In this document: piece by piece, positions 35,263-44,650 of the stretch
How positions within the stretch are numbered: position 1 is the stretch's first letter
Layout of the letters: each line of letters opens with the position of its first letter
From: SHZI01 sp963802215
GTDB lineage: Bacteria > Pseudomonadota > Gammaproteobacteria > Steroidobacterales > GCA-2729495
Assembly: GCA_963802215.1 (NCBI GenBank)
Contig: CAWDHQ010000001.1
Span: 2,170,001 to 2,234,000, forward strand
Direction of reading: 5' to 3'
DNA: 64,000 nt
Program-made: the position numbers and the translations under genes
Notes under the pieces: generated by a model
What the model was told of the DNA's origin: nothing
Seen by the model: only the letters and a program-made list of their open reading frames with translations
The model's database searches: none

Positions 35263-35724
35263 ATGGATACCCTCGAAGCCAGGATCCCGCCCCCGCTCGT
35301 CGGCCTCGTCTCTGGCGCGGTTGCCTGGCTGGCGTCCGTCGCCACGGGACCCACCACGATCGCCTTCACGGTCCGGCTCGCCGGTGCCCTGGCACTCGTC
35401 CTGCTCGGGCTCGGCATCGCCGGCGCCGGCGTCCGCGCCGTCCGCCGGGCGCAGACCACGCTGAATCCACTAAAGCCCGAGACCGCGTCCGCGCTGGTGA
35501 CCTCCGGCATCTACAGCCACACCCGCAACCCGATGTACCTGGGGATGGCCACCTGGCTGCTGGCCTGGTCCGCCTGGCTGGGGACGCCGGTCGGGCTCAT
35601 CGGGGCGCCGCTCTTCGTGCTCTACATGAACCGGTTCCAGATCCGGCCGGAGGAGCGGGCGCTGGGCAAGCTCTTCGGCGACGGGTTCACCGCCTACCGG
35701 GCGCGCGTCCGCCGCTGGCTGTAG
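35263..35724 (+). CDS. isoprenylcysteine carboxyl methyltransferase-like membrane protein
   Basis: A 153-residue integral membrane protein of the ICMT/phospholipid methyltransferase family. Four helices are visible; the SAM-binding signature is GIYSHTRNPMYLGM near residue 83, followed by the C-terminal RPEERALGKLFGDGFTAYRARVRRWL. Substrate unknown; bacterial members may modify lipids or small molecules. Confidence 0.88.
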   Translation: MDTLEARIPPPLVGLVSGAVAWLASVATGPTTIAFTVRLAGALALVLLGLGIAGAGVRAVRRAQTTLNPLKPETASALVTSGIYSHTRNPMYLGMATWLLAWSAWLGTPVGLIGAPLFVLYMNRFQIRPEERALGKLFGDGFTAYRARVRRWL

Positions 35725-36249
35725 GTGCGGGTGAAGGCGATCAGCACGGCCCGCCTCACCCTCCGGCCCTTCTCGGAAGACGACGCGCCGTTCGTCCTGG
35801 AACTGCTCAACGACCCGGACTGGCTCCGGTTCATCGGCGACAACGGGGTGCGCACCCTCGAGGATGCCCGCGGGTACCTGCGGGATGGTCCACTCGCGAT
35901 GTACGCGAGCTTTGGTCTCGGCCTGCTGTGCGTCGAGCAGAAGGACGGTGGCGGCGCGATGGGCATGTGCGGACTGATCCGGCGGGAAGGCGTGGCGGAC
36001 GTGGACATCGGCTTTGCCTTCCTGCCCGCCTTCCGCTCCCGGGGCTTCGCCCGGGAAGCGGCGTCGTCCACCCTGGCCCACGGGCACGAATCCCTGGGCA
36101 TCGGCCGGATCGTGGCGTACACCGCCAGGGACAACTCCCCCTCGGCGCGACTTCTCGCGGACATCGGCATGCGCCTGGAGCGGACCACCACGCTCCCCCA
36201 CTCGCCCGAGGAGCTGCTGCTCTTTGCTTCAGGGGACCCCGGACAGTGA
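35725..36249 (+). CDS. RimJ/RimL-type GNAT acetyltransferase
   Basis: A 174-residue GNAT protein of the RimJ/RimL type: STARLTLRPFSEDDAPFVLELLNDPDW at the N-terminus, and the acetyl-CoA-binding LPAFRSRGFAREAASSTLAHG near residue 97. GTG start directly after the preceding stop; GTG 35731 is an alternative. Its TGA overlaps the next gene's GTG start. Confidence 0.85.
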   Translation: MRVKAISTARLTLRPFSEDDAPFVLELLNDPDWLRFIGDNGVRTLEDARGYLRDGPLAMYASFGLGLLCVEQKDGGGAMGMCGLIRREGVADVDIGFAFLPAFRSRGFAREAASSTLAHGHESLGIGRIVAYTARDNSPSARLLADIGMRLERTTTLPHSPEELLLFASGDPGQ

Positions 36250-36674
36250 CCGGGAATTTGGTGATTGATGGCGACGCGGTCGTCCGCCGCCGCTGGCTCA
36301 TCGGCATTGCGGCCGTCGCCACCAGCTGGTTCCTTCTGCTCTGGCCGCTGGCCAACGCCCTGTTCGGGTTGCCCGGCAAGGCTCCCGATCCCCAGGCGCA
36401 GGCCACCAGGCTTGTCTATGAAGAGGTGGTGAAACTCGTGCTCGCGCTGGGCGTGGCGGCATGCGCCGCCTGGCTGGGCACGAAAACCCTGAAATCACGA
36501 ACATTTCCGCCCACCGGGTTGCGCGTCCCGGTGCGGATGAGCATCAACCGCGGCATGTCGGCATTCTGGCCGGGCCTCGGCCTGCTGCTGGCGGCGCTGG
36601 TAACGGTGGTCTTCCGGATCGAGTCCCTGCGCGTGACGCTGAAACTGGCCAACGCGCTGCGCCAGATAGGCTGA
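36246..36674 (+). CDS. membrane protein, unknown
   Basis: A 142-residue protein with about three hydrophobic helices (near 18-38, 58-75, 103-123). GTG start at 36246 overlaps the preceding TGA (GTGA), so it is probably translationally coupled to the acetyltransferase. No family recognised. Confidence 0.6.
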   Translation: MTGNLVIDGDAVVRRRWLIGIAAVATSWFLLLWPLANALFGLPGKAPDPQAQATRLVYEEVVKLVLALGVAACAAWLGTKTLKSRTFPPTGLRVPVRMSINRGMSAFWPGLGLLLAALVTVVFRIESLRVTLKLANALRQIG

Positions 36675-36844
36675 CAACTACACCGGTAGCAGCGTCCGCA
36701 AGGACTTCCGAACCTGCTGCTGGTCCGCCCGCCCGAGCTGGCTGGCCGGCCGGCCGGCCTCGAATCTGGCTGTTTTCGCAGCAATTCTCGGTGGCAGTAA
36801 GGGGTCAGCACCTGCCAGGCTTCCACCGGCCAGTCATCACTTGG

Positions 36845-36861
36845 TATGATGAATCATCATA
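36845..36861. promoter_or_regulatory. palindromic operator of the mazEF-like module
   Basis: TATGATGAATCATCATA is a perfect palindrome (8-bp arms, central A) 14 bp before the antitoxin ATG. Its first six bases TATGAT also make a good -10 box, so antitoxin binding would block RNA polymerase. Confidence 0.78.
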
Positions 36862-36875
36862 CTGGGGAGCGGCAC

Positions 36876-37118
36876 ATGGCCAGCGTCAAAGTCGCAGTAA
36901 CCGTCGACAGCGACACCTTGAAACGGGTGGACTCCCTCGTGGCCCGCAACGTGTATCCAAACCGCAGTCAGGCCTTCCAGGCTGCCCTCGCTGAAAAGCT
37001 GGCGCGCCTCGACCGCACCCGGTTGGCGACTGAATGCGCGAAGCTCGACCCCCCGGCTGAGCAGGCTCTTGCGGACGAGGGTCTGGACAGGGAACGCGAC
37101 GCTTGGCCGGAATACTGA
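36876..37118 (+). CDS. ribbon-helix-helix antitoxin (MazE-like)
   Basis: An 80-residue antitoxin. The N-terminal ribbon-helix-helix (VKVAVTVDSDTLKRVDSLVARN) binds DNA; the acidic C-terminal tail should bind the toxin. ATG 36876 with GGGGAG 6 nt upstream is preferred to the upstream ATG 36846, which lies in the operator. Overlaps the toxin gene by 16 bp. Confidence 0.83.
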   Translation: MASVKVAVTVDSDTLKRVDSLVARNVYPNRSQAFQAALAEKLARLDRTRLATECAKLDPPAEQALADEGLDRERDAWPEY

Positions 37119-37441
37119 GGGGCGAGATCCGGTGGGCCGACCTGACTCCCTCCCGGGGCCGGGAGCAGTCAGGGTCACGGCCCGTGCTCATCCTGAGCCA
37201 GGACGTCTTCAACGAGCGCTCCGGCACCGTCATCGCGGCGGCGCTCACCAGCCAGCCGCAGCGGGCGGGATTCCCGCTCACCCTTGAACTCACGGCAGCG
37301 CGCCTGCCCAAGCGGTCGTGGGTGAAGATCAGCCAGGTCAGGACGCTGTCGGTCGAGCGAATCGGAAAGAAGCTGGGCCGGGCGACGCCGGAGGAACTGG
37401 CGCAGGTGGTCGAGGGACTAAACGAGATCATCGGGGCCTGA
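37103..37441 (+). CDS. MazF/PemK-type toxin
   Basis: A 112-residue MazF-like mRNA interferase: RGEIRWADLTPSRGREQSGSRPVLILSQDVFN at the N-terminus with the conserved G-x-E-Q-x-G-x-RP signature, and SWVKISQVRTLSVERIGKKLG further on. TTG start overlapping the antitoxin. It marks the right end of the accessory island; a REPIN and rho follow. Confidence 0.9.
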   Translation: MAGILRGEIRWADLTPSRGREQSGSRPVLILSQDVFNERSGTVIAAALTSQPQRAGFPLTLELTAARLPKRSWVKISQVRTLSVERIGKKLGRATPEELAQVVEGLNEIIGA

Positions 37442-37443
37442 GG

Positions 37444-37516
37444 GTAGGAGCGGCTTAAGCCGCGACCTGCCTCAGGCCCCGTTCTGGTCGCGCCTGAAGG
37501 CGCTCCTACCGGGCTC

Positions 37517-37520
<4 letters not shown>
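37444..37520. repeat. REPIN 8 between mazF-like gene and rho
   Basis: A REP pair (GTAGGAGCGGCTTAAGCCGC and an inverted unit) plus a third partial unit whose GTAGGAGCC on the minus strand holds the rho stop codon TAG (37517-37519). Confidence 0.85.
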
Positions 37521-39031
<1,511 letters not shown>

Positions 39032-39103
39032 GCATTGTTCCTTGTGGGGGAATCGGGGAAAACTCTGGAAGAGCTCTGGATGAATATCTGGGGGGATTGG
39101 CGG

Positions 39104-39424
39104 CTACAGCTTGGATTCGAGGAGTTTCTGCAACTGCTCCTTCGAGACGATGCCGACGTGCTGGGCCTCGACGACGCCACCCTTGAACAGCATCAGGGTG
39201 GGAATACTGCGGATGCCGTACTTCATGGCGGTGCTCTGGCTGCCCTCGACGTCGACCTTGGCAATGTCGATGCGGTCGTGAAAATCGACGGCAATCTGGT
39301 CGAGGATCGGGGCGATCGCCTTGCAGGGGCCGCACCATTCGGCCCAGAAGTCCACCAGTACCGGACGGCTGGCCTGCAGGACTTTCGATTCGAAAGTTTC
39401 GTCGGAAACGTGAACTATGCTCAT
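39104..39424 (-). CDS. trxA: thioredoxin 1
   Basis: A 106-residue thioredoxin with the active site WCGPCK (near residues 30-35), the cis-proline region RSIPTLMLFKGG and normal length. It is the cytoplasmic disulfide reductant and would feed electrons to DsbD. Upstream of rho and divergent from rhlB. Confidence 0.98.
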   Translation of the reverse strand: MSIVHVSDETFESKVLQASRPVLVDFWAEWCGPCKAIAPILDQIAVDFHDRIDIAKVDVEGSQSTAMKYGIRSIPTLMLFKGGVVEAQHVGIVSKEQLQKLLESKL

Positions 39425-39801
39425 TGGTCCTCTGAATGGTCCTGTTCTTGCGATGTGTTTCTGCGGATCGGTTTGGGAGTTTTATGGGCCTAAGTCTTAT
39501 TGGGTATGAACCGGGTCCTGACGCCTTTACGCCAGGGTCCTGACCCTGGAGGGTCAAGGCCTCAGTTCGGGCCTGCCGCGGGAAGTCATTTCGGGGGCGC
39601 CAGGCGGGCTTCCTCATGAAGCCGGCGTGAAGCGCGGAGCCGGATAGGGCACAATCCGAAATTGAGAAGCGTTCTCTGCAGCTTCCTGCGTGTCCCGTCC
39701 GGGTGCTCTCTATGCGCTGGACGGGCTGCGGATGGACCAATTTGAACCCGTCCCGCCAGCTTTTGCAAGGGGGCGGGTTTCCTTTTATCTAGTAGGGTGA
39801 C
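39425..39801. other. trxA-rhlB intergenic region
   Basis: 377 bp without a gene. It holds a hairpin CCAGGGTC-CT-GACCCTGG at 39532-39549 and, at its right end, a terminator-like stem-loop in the rhlB leader. It presumably carries both divergent promoters. Confidence 0.6.
39745..39785 (+). terminator. terminator-like hairpin in the rhlB leader
   Basis: AACCCGTCCC (39745-39754) pairs with GGGGCGGGTT (39770-39779), followed by TTTCCTTTT. No gene precedes it on the plus strand, and rhlB starts 16 bp later, so it could act as an attenuator of rhlB. Confidence 0.6.
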
Positions 39802-41130
39802 ATGAGTCGAGAGCACAACGTCTTGTTTTCCGAGCTGGGGCTCCCGCCCGAGATCATGACCGGCGTCCGCGCCGCGGGCTTCCAGCAATGCACGCCGATC
39901 CAGGCCCAGACGCTCCCCGTCGCCCTCCAGGGCAAGGATATCGCCGGCCAGGCGCAGACCGGCACGGGGAAGACGGCGGCCTTCCTGATCGCCATGTTCA
40001 ACCACCTGCTGAAGCACCCCCCGACCCGCACCGGCAACCAGCCCGCGCCCCGCGCCCTGATCCTCGCCCCCACCCGCGAACTGGCTGTCCAGATCCACTC
40101 CGACGCCCTGATCCTCGGCAGCGGCACCGGGCTCCGGATGGCGGTGGTCTACGGCGGCGCCGACTATGACAAGCAGCGCGAGGAGCTGCAGCAGGGCCTG
40201 GACGTCCTCATCGGCACGCCGGGCCGGCTGATCGACTATTTCCGCCAGCACATCTACACGCTGAACCACGCCCAGGTGCTGGTGATGGACGAGGCCGATC
40301 GCATGTTCGACCTCGGTTTCATCAAGGACATCCGCTTTCTCCTGCGACGCCTGCCGCCCCCGGACAAGCGGCTGAACCTGCTGTTCTCCGCGACGCTCGG
40401 CCAGCGGGTCCTGGAGCTCGCCTACGAGCACATGAACAATCCGGAATCGGTGCTGATCGAGCCCGACAAGAAGACCGTGGACCTGGTCACCCAGTCCATC
40501 TTCTTCCCGGGGAACCAGGAGAAGGGCGCACTGCTGGTGGGCCTCCTGCGCAGCATGCAGGCCCGGCGCACGATGGTGTTCGTCAACACCAAGCGGGCGG
40601 CGGAGGACATCGCCCGCCTGCTCGAGTTCAATGGCCTGCCGGCCGAGGCCATCAGTGGCGACGTGCCCCAGAAGAAGCGGCTGCGCATGCTGAAGGACTT
40701 CGTGGACGGCACGCTGCCTGTCCTCGTGGCGACCGACGTGGCCTCCCGCGGCCTTCACGTGCCGGACGTGAGTCACGTCATCAACTACGACCTGCCCCAG
40801 GATGCGGCCGACTACGTGCATCGCATCGGCCGCACGGCGCGCGCCGGGGCGGCGGGCGACGCCATCAGCTTCGCTTGCGAGACCTATGCGTTCTCCCTGC
40901 CGGAGATCGAGGACTACATCGGGCACCGCATCCCGGTGGGCACCGTTGACCCGGCCATGCTCGAAGGCGTAAAGACGCCGCCCTGGGCGCCCCGCAAGTA
41001 CCCGCCCCAGGGCGGGCGGCCGCCCCGGCGAGGTGGTGGTGGCGGCGGTGGTGGTGGTGGCCGGTCCGGGGGCGGTCGGCCGGGCGGCGGTGGCAGGTCC
41101 AGCGGCGGCGGCGGACGTCGCGGCCGGTAG
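39802..41130 (+). CDS. rhlB: DEAD-box RNA helicase RhlB
   Basis: A 442-residue ATP-dependent RNA helicase of the RNA degradosome. Motifs in order: Q motif (CTPIQAQTLP near 31), AQTGTGKT (Walker A near 50), PTRELA, GTPGR, DEAD (near 160), SAT, then RGLHVPDV and HRIGRTARAG in the second RecA domain. The C-terminus has a Gly/Arg-rich RNA-binding tail (from about residue 405). The neighbourhood rhlB-trxA-rho matches E. coli. The TAG stop is part of a REPIN. Confidence 0.97.
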   Translation: MSREHNVLFSELGLPPEIMTGVRAAGFQQCTPIQAQTLPVALQGKDIAGQAQTGTGKTAAFLIAMFNHLLKHPPTRTGNQPAPRALILAPTRELAVQIHSDALILGSGTGLRMAVVYGGADYDKQREELQQGLDVLIGTPGRLIDYFRQHIYTLNHAQVLVMDEADRMFDLGFIKDIRFLLRRLPPPDKRLNLLFSATLGQRVLELAYEHMNNPESVLIEPDKKTVDLVTQSIFFPGNQEKGALLVGLLRSMQARRTMVFVNTKRAAEDIARLLEFNGLPAEAISGDVPQKKRLRMLKDFVDGTLPVLVATDVASRGLHVPDVSHVINYDLPQDAADYVHRIGRTARAGAAGDAISFACETYAFSLPEIEDYIGHRIPVGTVDPAMLEGVKTPPWAPRKYPPQGGRPPRRGGGGGGGGGGRSGGGRPGGGGRSSGGGGRRGR

Positions 41131-41219
41131 GAGCGGCTTCAGCCGCGACCGGGTATTTCCCGGCAGGCGCGTCTCAGCGCCAGAGGGAAATACCCGGTCG
41201 CGGCTGAAGCCGCTCCTAC
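41127..41219. repeat. REPIN 9 between rhlB and the HAD phosphatase gene
   Basis: A 93-bp element: perfect 35-bp arms beginning GTAGGAGCGGCTTCAGCCGC and a 23-nt loop that recurs in REPIN 11. It holds the stop codons of both convergent genes (41128-41130 and 41216-41218). Confidence 0.93.
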
Positions 41220-41863
41220 GTCAGCTCCGACAAGCCTGTTACGGACCGATGCCGGTCAATCACCCGCGCCGGCTGCCGCGTGTCCGGCCGGGTCACGGCC
41301 AGCACCCCGGCGATGCCGCTGGCCGCGGCCGCATCGAGGACAGGCAGGCTGTCGTCGATGAACAGGGTGGCGGCGGGGTCGAACCCGAGGCGTTCCCGGG
41401 CACCGGCCCAGAAAGTGGCCGATTCCTTGGGCGCGCCGAATTCGTGGGACGAGACGAAGGTTTCAATCCAGCGGCCGAGGCCTGCCACGCCCTTCTTGAT
41501 CTCCAGCGTGTGAGCGTGGGCATTGGTCACCAGGGCCACCGGTTTGCCGGTGGCCTGCAGGGTGCGCAGGAAATCCACCGCGCCGGGCAGGTACCGCACC
41601 CGGTGGCTGCTGGCGCTCTTCAGTGCCCGCAGGTCCAGGGACAGTTCGGTGCTCCAGTAATCGAGGCAATACCAGTCGAGGCTGCCCTGCTTGCGGGCAA
41701 AATGGGCGAACAGTTCCGTCCGGACCTCGAGGAGGTCTGTATTTCGTTCCCGGGCGAGGCAGCGGGGTACCAGTTCCCGCCAGAAATAGTTGTCGTAGGC
41801 GAGATCGAGGATCGTCCCGTCCATGTCGAGCAGGATCGTGTCGTATTTCTGCCAGTCGCGCAT
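41216..41863 (-). CDS. yrfG: HAD-family GMP/IMP nucleotidase
   Basis: A 215-residue haloacid dehalogenase-type phosphatase. Motif I DMDGT (Asp13, Asp15), motif II LVTNAH, and motif III/IV FIDDS near 175. The YCLDYWS segment is characteristic of the YrfG group, which dephosphorylates GMP and IMP. Divergent from cysQ with 38 bp between starts. Stop codon lies in REPIN 9. Confidence 0.87.
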   Translation of the reverse strand: MRDWQKYDTILLDMDGTILDLAYDNYFWRELVPRCLARERNTDLLEVRTELFAHFARKQGSLDWYCLDYWSTELSLDLRALKSASSHRVRYLPGAVDFLRTLQATGKPVALVTNAHAHTLEIKKGVAGLGRWIETFVSSHEFGAPKESATFWAGARERLGFDPAATLFIDDSLPVLDAAAASGIAGVLAVTRPDTRQPARVIDRHRSVTGLSELT

Positions 41864-41901
41864 TGCCTGCCATTGTAACGTTCAGGGTGACTCCCGCCGC
41901 C

Positions 41902-42708
41902 ATGCATAGCCGCCCCGAAAGCCTCCTGCCCGGCGTCCTCGAGATTGCGCGCGCCGCCGGCCGCGCGATCCTCGGGATCTATGCCGACGCCCACCAGGTC
42001 GTGGAAACCAAAGCCGACCAGTCGCCCCTGACCGCAGCCGACCGGGCCGCCAACGACATCATTGGCGCCGCGCTGGCCCGGCTGGCCCCCAGCCTTCCGG
42101 TGTGGTCCGAGGAGTCGGCGGACGTGGACTGGGAAGCGCGGCGCCACTGGCCCGCGTTCTGGCTCGTGGACCCGCTGGATGGCACCCGGGAGTTCATCAA
42201 GCGGAACGGGGAGTTCACCGTGAACATCGCCCTGGTGCACGGCCACGCGCCCGTCCTCGGGGTGGTCCACGCGCCGGTGCTGAACCGGGACTACTACGGC
42301 CTGGCTGGCAACGGCGCGTTCCGTGCCGACGATGGCGGCCCGGGCCGGGCCATCCACGTGCGGACGCCGGCGAGCCCGCCGGTGCGGGTGGCCGGGAGCC
42401 GGTCCCACCGGGACTCCAGCCTCGACGGGATTCTCGCCAGGGTGGGCGAGCACACGCTGGTGTCCATGGGCAGCTCGCTGAAGTTCTGCCTGGTGGCGGA
42501 AGGCGAGGCGGACTTCTACCCGAGGCTCGGGCCGACCTCCGAGTGGGACACGGCCGCGGCCCAGGCCGTGGTCGAGGCGGCCGGCGGGGCCGTCGTGGAT
42601 CTGCAGGGACTGCCGCTCCGCTACAACACGCGCCCGGAAATCCTGAATCCCCATTTCATCGCCCGCGGCGATCCCGGTCGCGACTGGCTGGCCCTGGTGC
42701 GCGCCTGA
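41902..42708 (+). CDS. cysQ: 3'(2'),5'-bisphosphate nucleotidase CysQ
   Basis: A 268-residue lithium-sensitive phosphatase that hydrolyses PAP, the by-product of sulfate assimilation. Inositol-monophosphatase fold with WSEESAD near 71, the metal-binding DPLDGTREF near 91, and GPTSEWDTAAAQAV near 213. ATG 41902 gives the standard length. Confidence 0.95.
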   Translation: MHSRPESLLPGVLEIARAAGRAILGIYADAHQVVETKADQSPLTAADRAANDIIGAALARLAPSLPVWSEESADVDWEARRHWPAFWLVDPLDGTREFIKRNGEFTVNIALVHGHAPVLGVVHAPVLNRDYYGLAGNGAFRADDGGPGRAIHVRTPASPPVRVAGSRSHRDSSLDGILARVGEHTLVSMGSSLKFCLVAEGEADFYPRLGPTSEWDTAAAQAVVEAAGGAVVDLQGLPLRYNTRPEILNPHFIARGDPGRDWLALVRA

Positions 42709-42749
42709 GGTACATGCCGGTCGCGCGTGACTGGTATCCTCGTGCAACG

Positions 42750-42965
42750 ATGACCGACAACGTCAACACGGATGCGTTCAGCAAGCTGCAGCGGCTGAAG
42801 GAACTGCGGGTGGCACATCGCGACCTGGACGTGGCCATTGCGGCGCTGGCCCGGGACCTGGAAGCCGATCAGCTGCGCGTGCGCCGGCTGAAGAAGGAAA
42901 AACTCCGCCTCAAGGACATCATCGCGCGCCTCGAGAGCGCGATGATCCCGGACCTCAACGCCTAG
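42750..42965 (+). CDS. DUF465/YdcH-family small protein
   Basis: A 71-residue helical, charged protein. LKELRVAHRDLDVAIAAL and the tail RRLKKEKLRLKDIIARLESAMIPDL match the YdcH/DUF465 family, a coiled-coil hairpin of unknown function. A TATCCT box lies 9 nt before the ATG and there is no clear Shine-Dalgarno. Confidence 0.9.
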   Translation: MTDNVNTDAFSKLQRLKELRVAHRDLDVAIAALARDLEADQLRVRRLKKEKLRLKDIIARLESAMIPDLNA

Positions 42966-43237
42966 GCGGACGGGCGCCAGTCGGCGGCCTTTACACACCC
43001 GCGGCACCACGCAAGTGGCTGTTTTTCAAGCACCAGGCCCCGCGCCGTGTGACCCCGTTACCGGTCGGCCGCCACGTGGGGCGTCGCCCGGCTATACAAA
43101 CCGGTGAAACCGGGCCGTGGCGCGCTCCGGCGCGAGGGCCGTGCCCGGCGCCGCGAGCCCCGCAACGCGAGACCTGGTTCACGGAAATCCGGCTCTTTCG
43201 CCGCTTCTGTCAAATGCCAGAGGCTTCGCCGCCGGAG

Positions 43238-43253
43238 TGGCACGGTTGCTGCA
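43238..43253 (+). promoter_or_regulatory. sigma-54 promoter upstream of the putative small RNA
   Basis: TGGCACG-N4-CTGCA, with the invariant GG and GC ten bases apart; one mismatch to TGGCACG-N4-TTGCA. Transcription would begin at about 43264. Sigma-54 promoters need an enhancer-binding protein such as NtrC or CbrB; a binding site could lie in 42966-43200. Confidence 0.75.
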
Positions 43254-43263
43254 CTTACTTCCC

Positions 43264-43470
43264 GCGAGGAAACACTGCAACGGTCACCTGAGACATCACA
43301 GCAGCCCGCACCCCAAGCCCAAGCCCCAAACCCCAAGCCCAAGCCCAAAGCTCAGGATCAAAAAGAACCGGACAGAACCTCGAGAAGAAGAAAAACAATA
43401 AAAATAATAAAAAGACGACACATCATCCGCGCCCATCCCCACCGCCCCTTGCCCAGGGGCGGTTTTTTTT
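43264..43470 (+). ncRNA. putative CrcZ-like Hfq-binding small RNA
   Basis: A region of about 207 nt without a credible protein gene, bounded by a sigma-54 promoter and a strong intrinsic terminator. It contains a CCCAAGC-type C/A repeat (43310-43355) and an A-rich stretch with AAGAAGAA (43385-43392), AACAATAA (43394-43401) and AATAATAA (43403-43410), matching the AAnAAnAA motif bound by Hfq/Crc in Pseudomonas. Known CrcZ/CrcY RNAs are sigma-54 dependent and sequester Hfq to relieve carbon catabolite repression. Position just before glucokinase fits carbon control. No homology search was possible; a leader of glk is the alternative. Confidence 0.55.
43442..43470 (+). terminator. intrinsic terminator before glk
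   Basis: Stem CCGCCCCT / AGGGGCGG with a 5-nt loop followed by eight T. It ends 24 bp before the glk start, so it terminates an upstream transcript (the putative small RNA), not glk. Confidence 0.92.
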
Positions 43471-43481
43471 GCGCGGGCGTG

Positions 43482-43487
43482 TATCCT
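43482..43487 (+). promoter_or_regulatory. -10-like box 7 nt before glk ATG
   Basis: TATCCT ends 7 nt before the glk ATG. If used, glk mRNA would be leaderless; the preceding T-run leaves little room for a -35. Confidence 0.35.
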
Positions 43488-43494
43488 CCGGCCG

Positions 43495-44427
43495 ATGGCC
43501 TGGCTGATCGCTGACGTCGGTGGCACGAACACGCGCTGCGCGATTGCGCAGGCCGGTGGGCTCGTCGAGAACACCGAGACTTTCGTCAACCGGGAATTCC
43601 CGGGGCTCGACCGGCTGCTTGGCGCCTATCTCGGCATGCTGCCGCCCGGCCGGCGGCCGGACGAGGCTGTCCTTGCCATCGCGGCGCCCATCCGGGGCGA
43701 CGAGATCCGCATGGTCAACATCAACTGGACCTTCTCGGTCGCGGACCTGGCGCGCCGGCTCTCCCTGAAACGGGTCACGCCGCTCAATGACTTTGCCGCA
43801 CAGGCCTACGCATTGCCGGTACTGGGACCGGGGGACCTCGTGCAGGTGGGTGGCGGGAAGCCCGTGGAGGGCGCGCCGAGAGTCGTGGTGGGCCCGGGCA
43901 CCGGCCTCGGCACCGCCGGCCTCATCCGCATCGCCAGCCGCTGGCACGCCATCACCGGCGAGGGCGGCCACGTCACCATGGCCCCGAGCAACGAGCGGGA
44001 AGCGCGGATCATTGCGCTCGGCCGGGAGCGCTTCGGTCACTGCTCCGCCGAGCGCGTGATCTCCGGGGCAGGCCTCGCGTTCATCCACATGGCACTGAAC
44101 GGCGGCCCCGACCTTGCCCCCGAGGACGTCGGGGCGCGCATCGCGGCCGGCGAGGCGCCGGCCCTCGATGCCCTCGACGTCTGCTTCCAGCTGCTGGGCA
44201 CGGTCGCCAGCAACCTGGCGCTCACCTTCGCGGCCTTTGGCGGCGTCTACATCGGCGGCGGCATCGCGCCCCGTTTCCCGCAGCAGTTCCAGGCGTCGGG
44301 CTTCCGCCAGCGCTTCGAGGACAAGGGCCGCTACCGGCCATTCCTGGCTGATATTCCGACCTGGCTGATCACCGCCGACCAGCCGGCCCTGCGGGGCCTC
44401 GCGGCCTTCGCCGAAGCAAACGCCTAG
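43495..44427 (+). CDS. glk: glucokinase
   Basis: A 310-residue Glk: glucose to glucose-6-phosphate. ATP-binding ADVGGTNTRCAIA at 6-18, catalytic LNDFAAQAYAL near 96 (Asp), VVGPGTGLGTAGL near 126 and ITGEGGHVTMAP near 152; GGVYIGGGIAPRF near 250. Length matches hexameric/dimeric bacterial Glk. It starts 24 bp after an intrinsic terminator and converges with a small lipoprotein gene. Confidence 0.96.
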   Translation: MAWLIADVGGTNTRCAIAQAGGLVENTETFVNREFPGLDRLLGAYLGMLPPGRRPDEAVLAIAAPIRGDEIRMVNINWTFSVADLARRLSLKRVTPLNDFAAQAYALPVLGPGDLVQVGGGKPVEGAPRVVVGPGTGLGTAGLIRIASRWHAITGEGGHVTMAPSNEREARIIALGRERFGHCSAERVISGAGLAFIHMALNGGPDLAPEDVGARIAAGEAPALDALDVCFQLLGTVASNLALTFAAFGGVYIGGGIAPRFPQQFQASGFRQRFEDKGRYRPFLADIPTWLITADQPALRGLAAFAEANA

Positions 44428-44444
44428 TTCTCCCCCGGGGGATG

Positions 44445-44648
44445 CTAGTTGGCGTCTTCGATCGCGTCGTCGAGGCCGCCCTTGCGCTCCCCGCCCAGGT
44501 CCTCCACCGACCGGGCCTTTTCCAGGGACCGCTCGAGCGGAGCGCCGATCACATTGTCGTCCGGGGATTCGGCCGTGGGTGCGGGCGGCCCCGGCGACGG
44601 GCTGCAGGCGGCCAGCAGCAGCGGCACGCAGGTCAGGATGGCGCGCAT
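44445..44648 (-). CDS. small lipoprotein, unknown
   Basis: A 67-residue protein with a lipoprotein signal peptide and lipobox LAAC (Cys15). The mature part is short, Pro-rich then helical and acidic (EKARSVEDLGGERKGGLDDAIED). ATG 44648 is 2 bp after the stop of the hydrolase gene and has GGAG 7 nt upstream (within the hydrolase end). Function unknown. Confidence 0.75.
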   Translation of the reverse strand: MRAILTCVPLLLAACSPSPGPPAPTAESPDDNVIGAPLERSLEKARSVEDLGGERKGGLDDAIEDAN

Positions 44649-44650
44649 GT

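Noticed and set aside
43104..43514. 136-residue plus-strand frame before glk
   Set aside because: It runs through an intrinsic terminator and into glk out of frame, and reads as low-complexity basic sequence; the region fits a non-coding RNA better.
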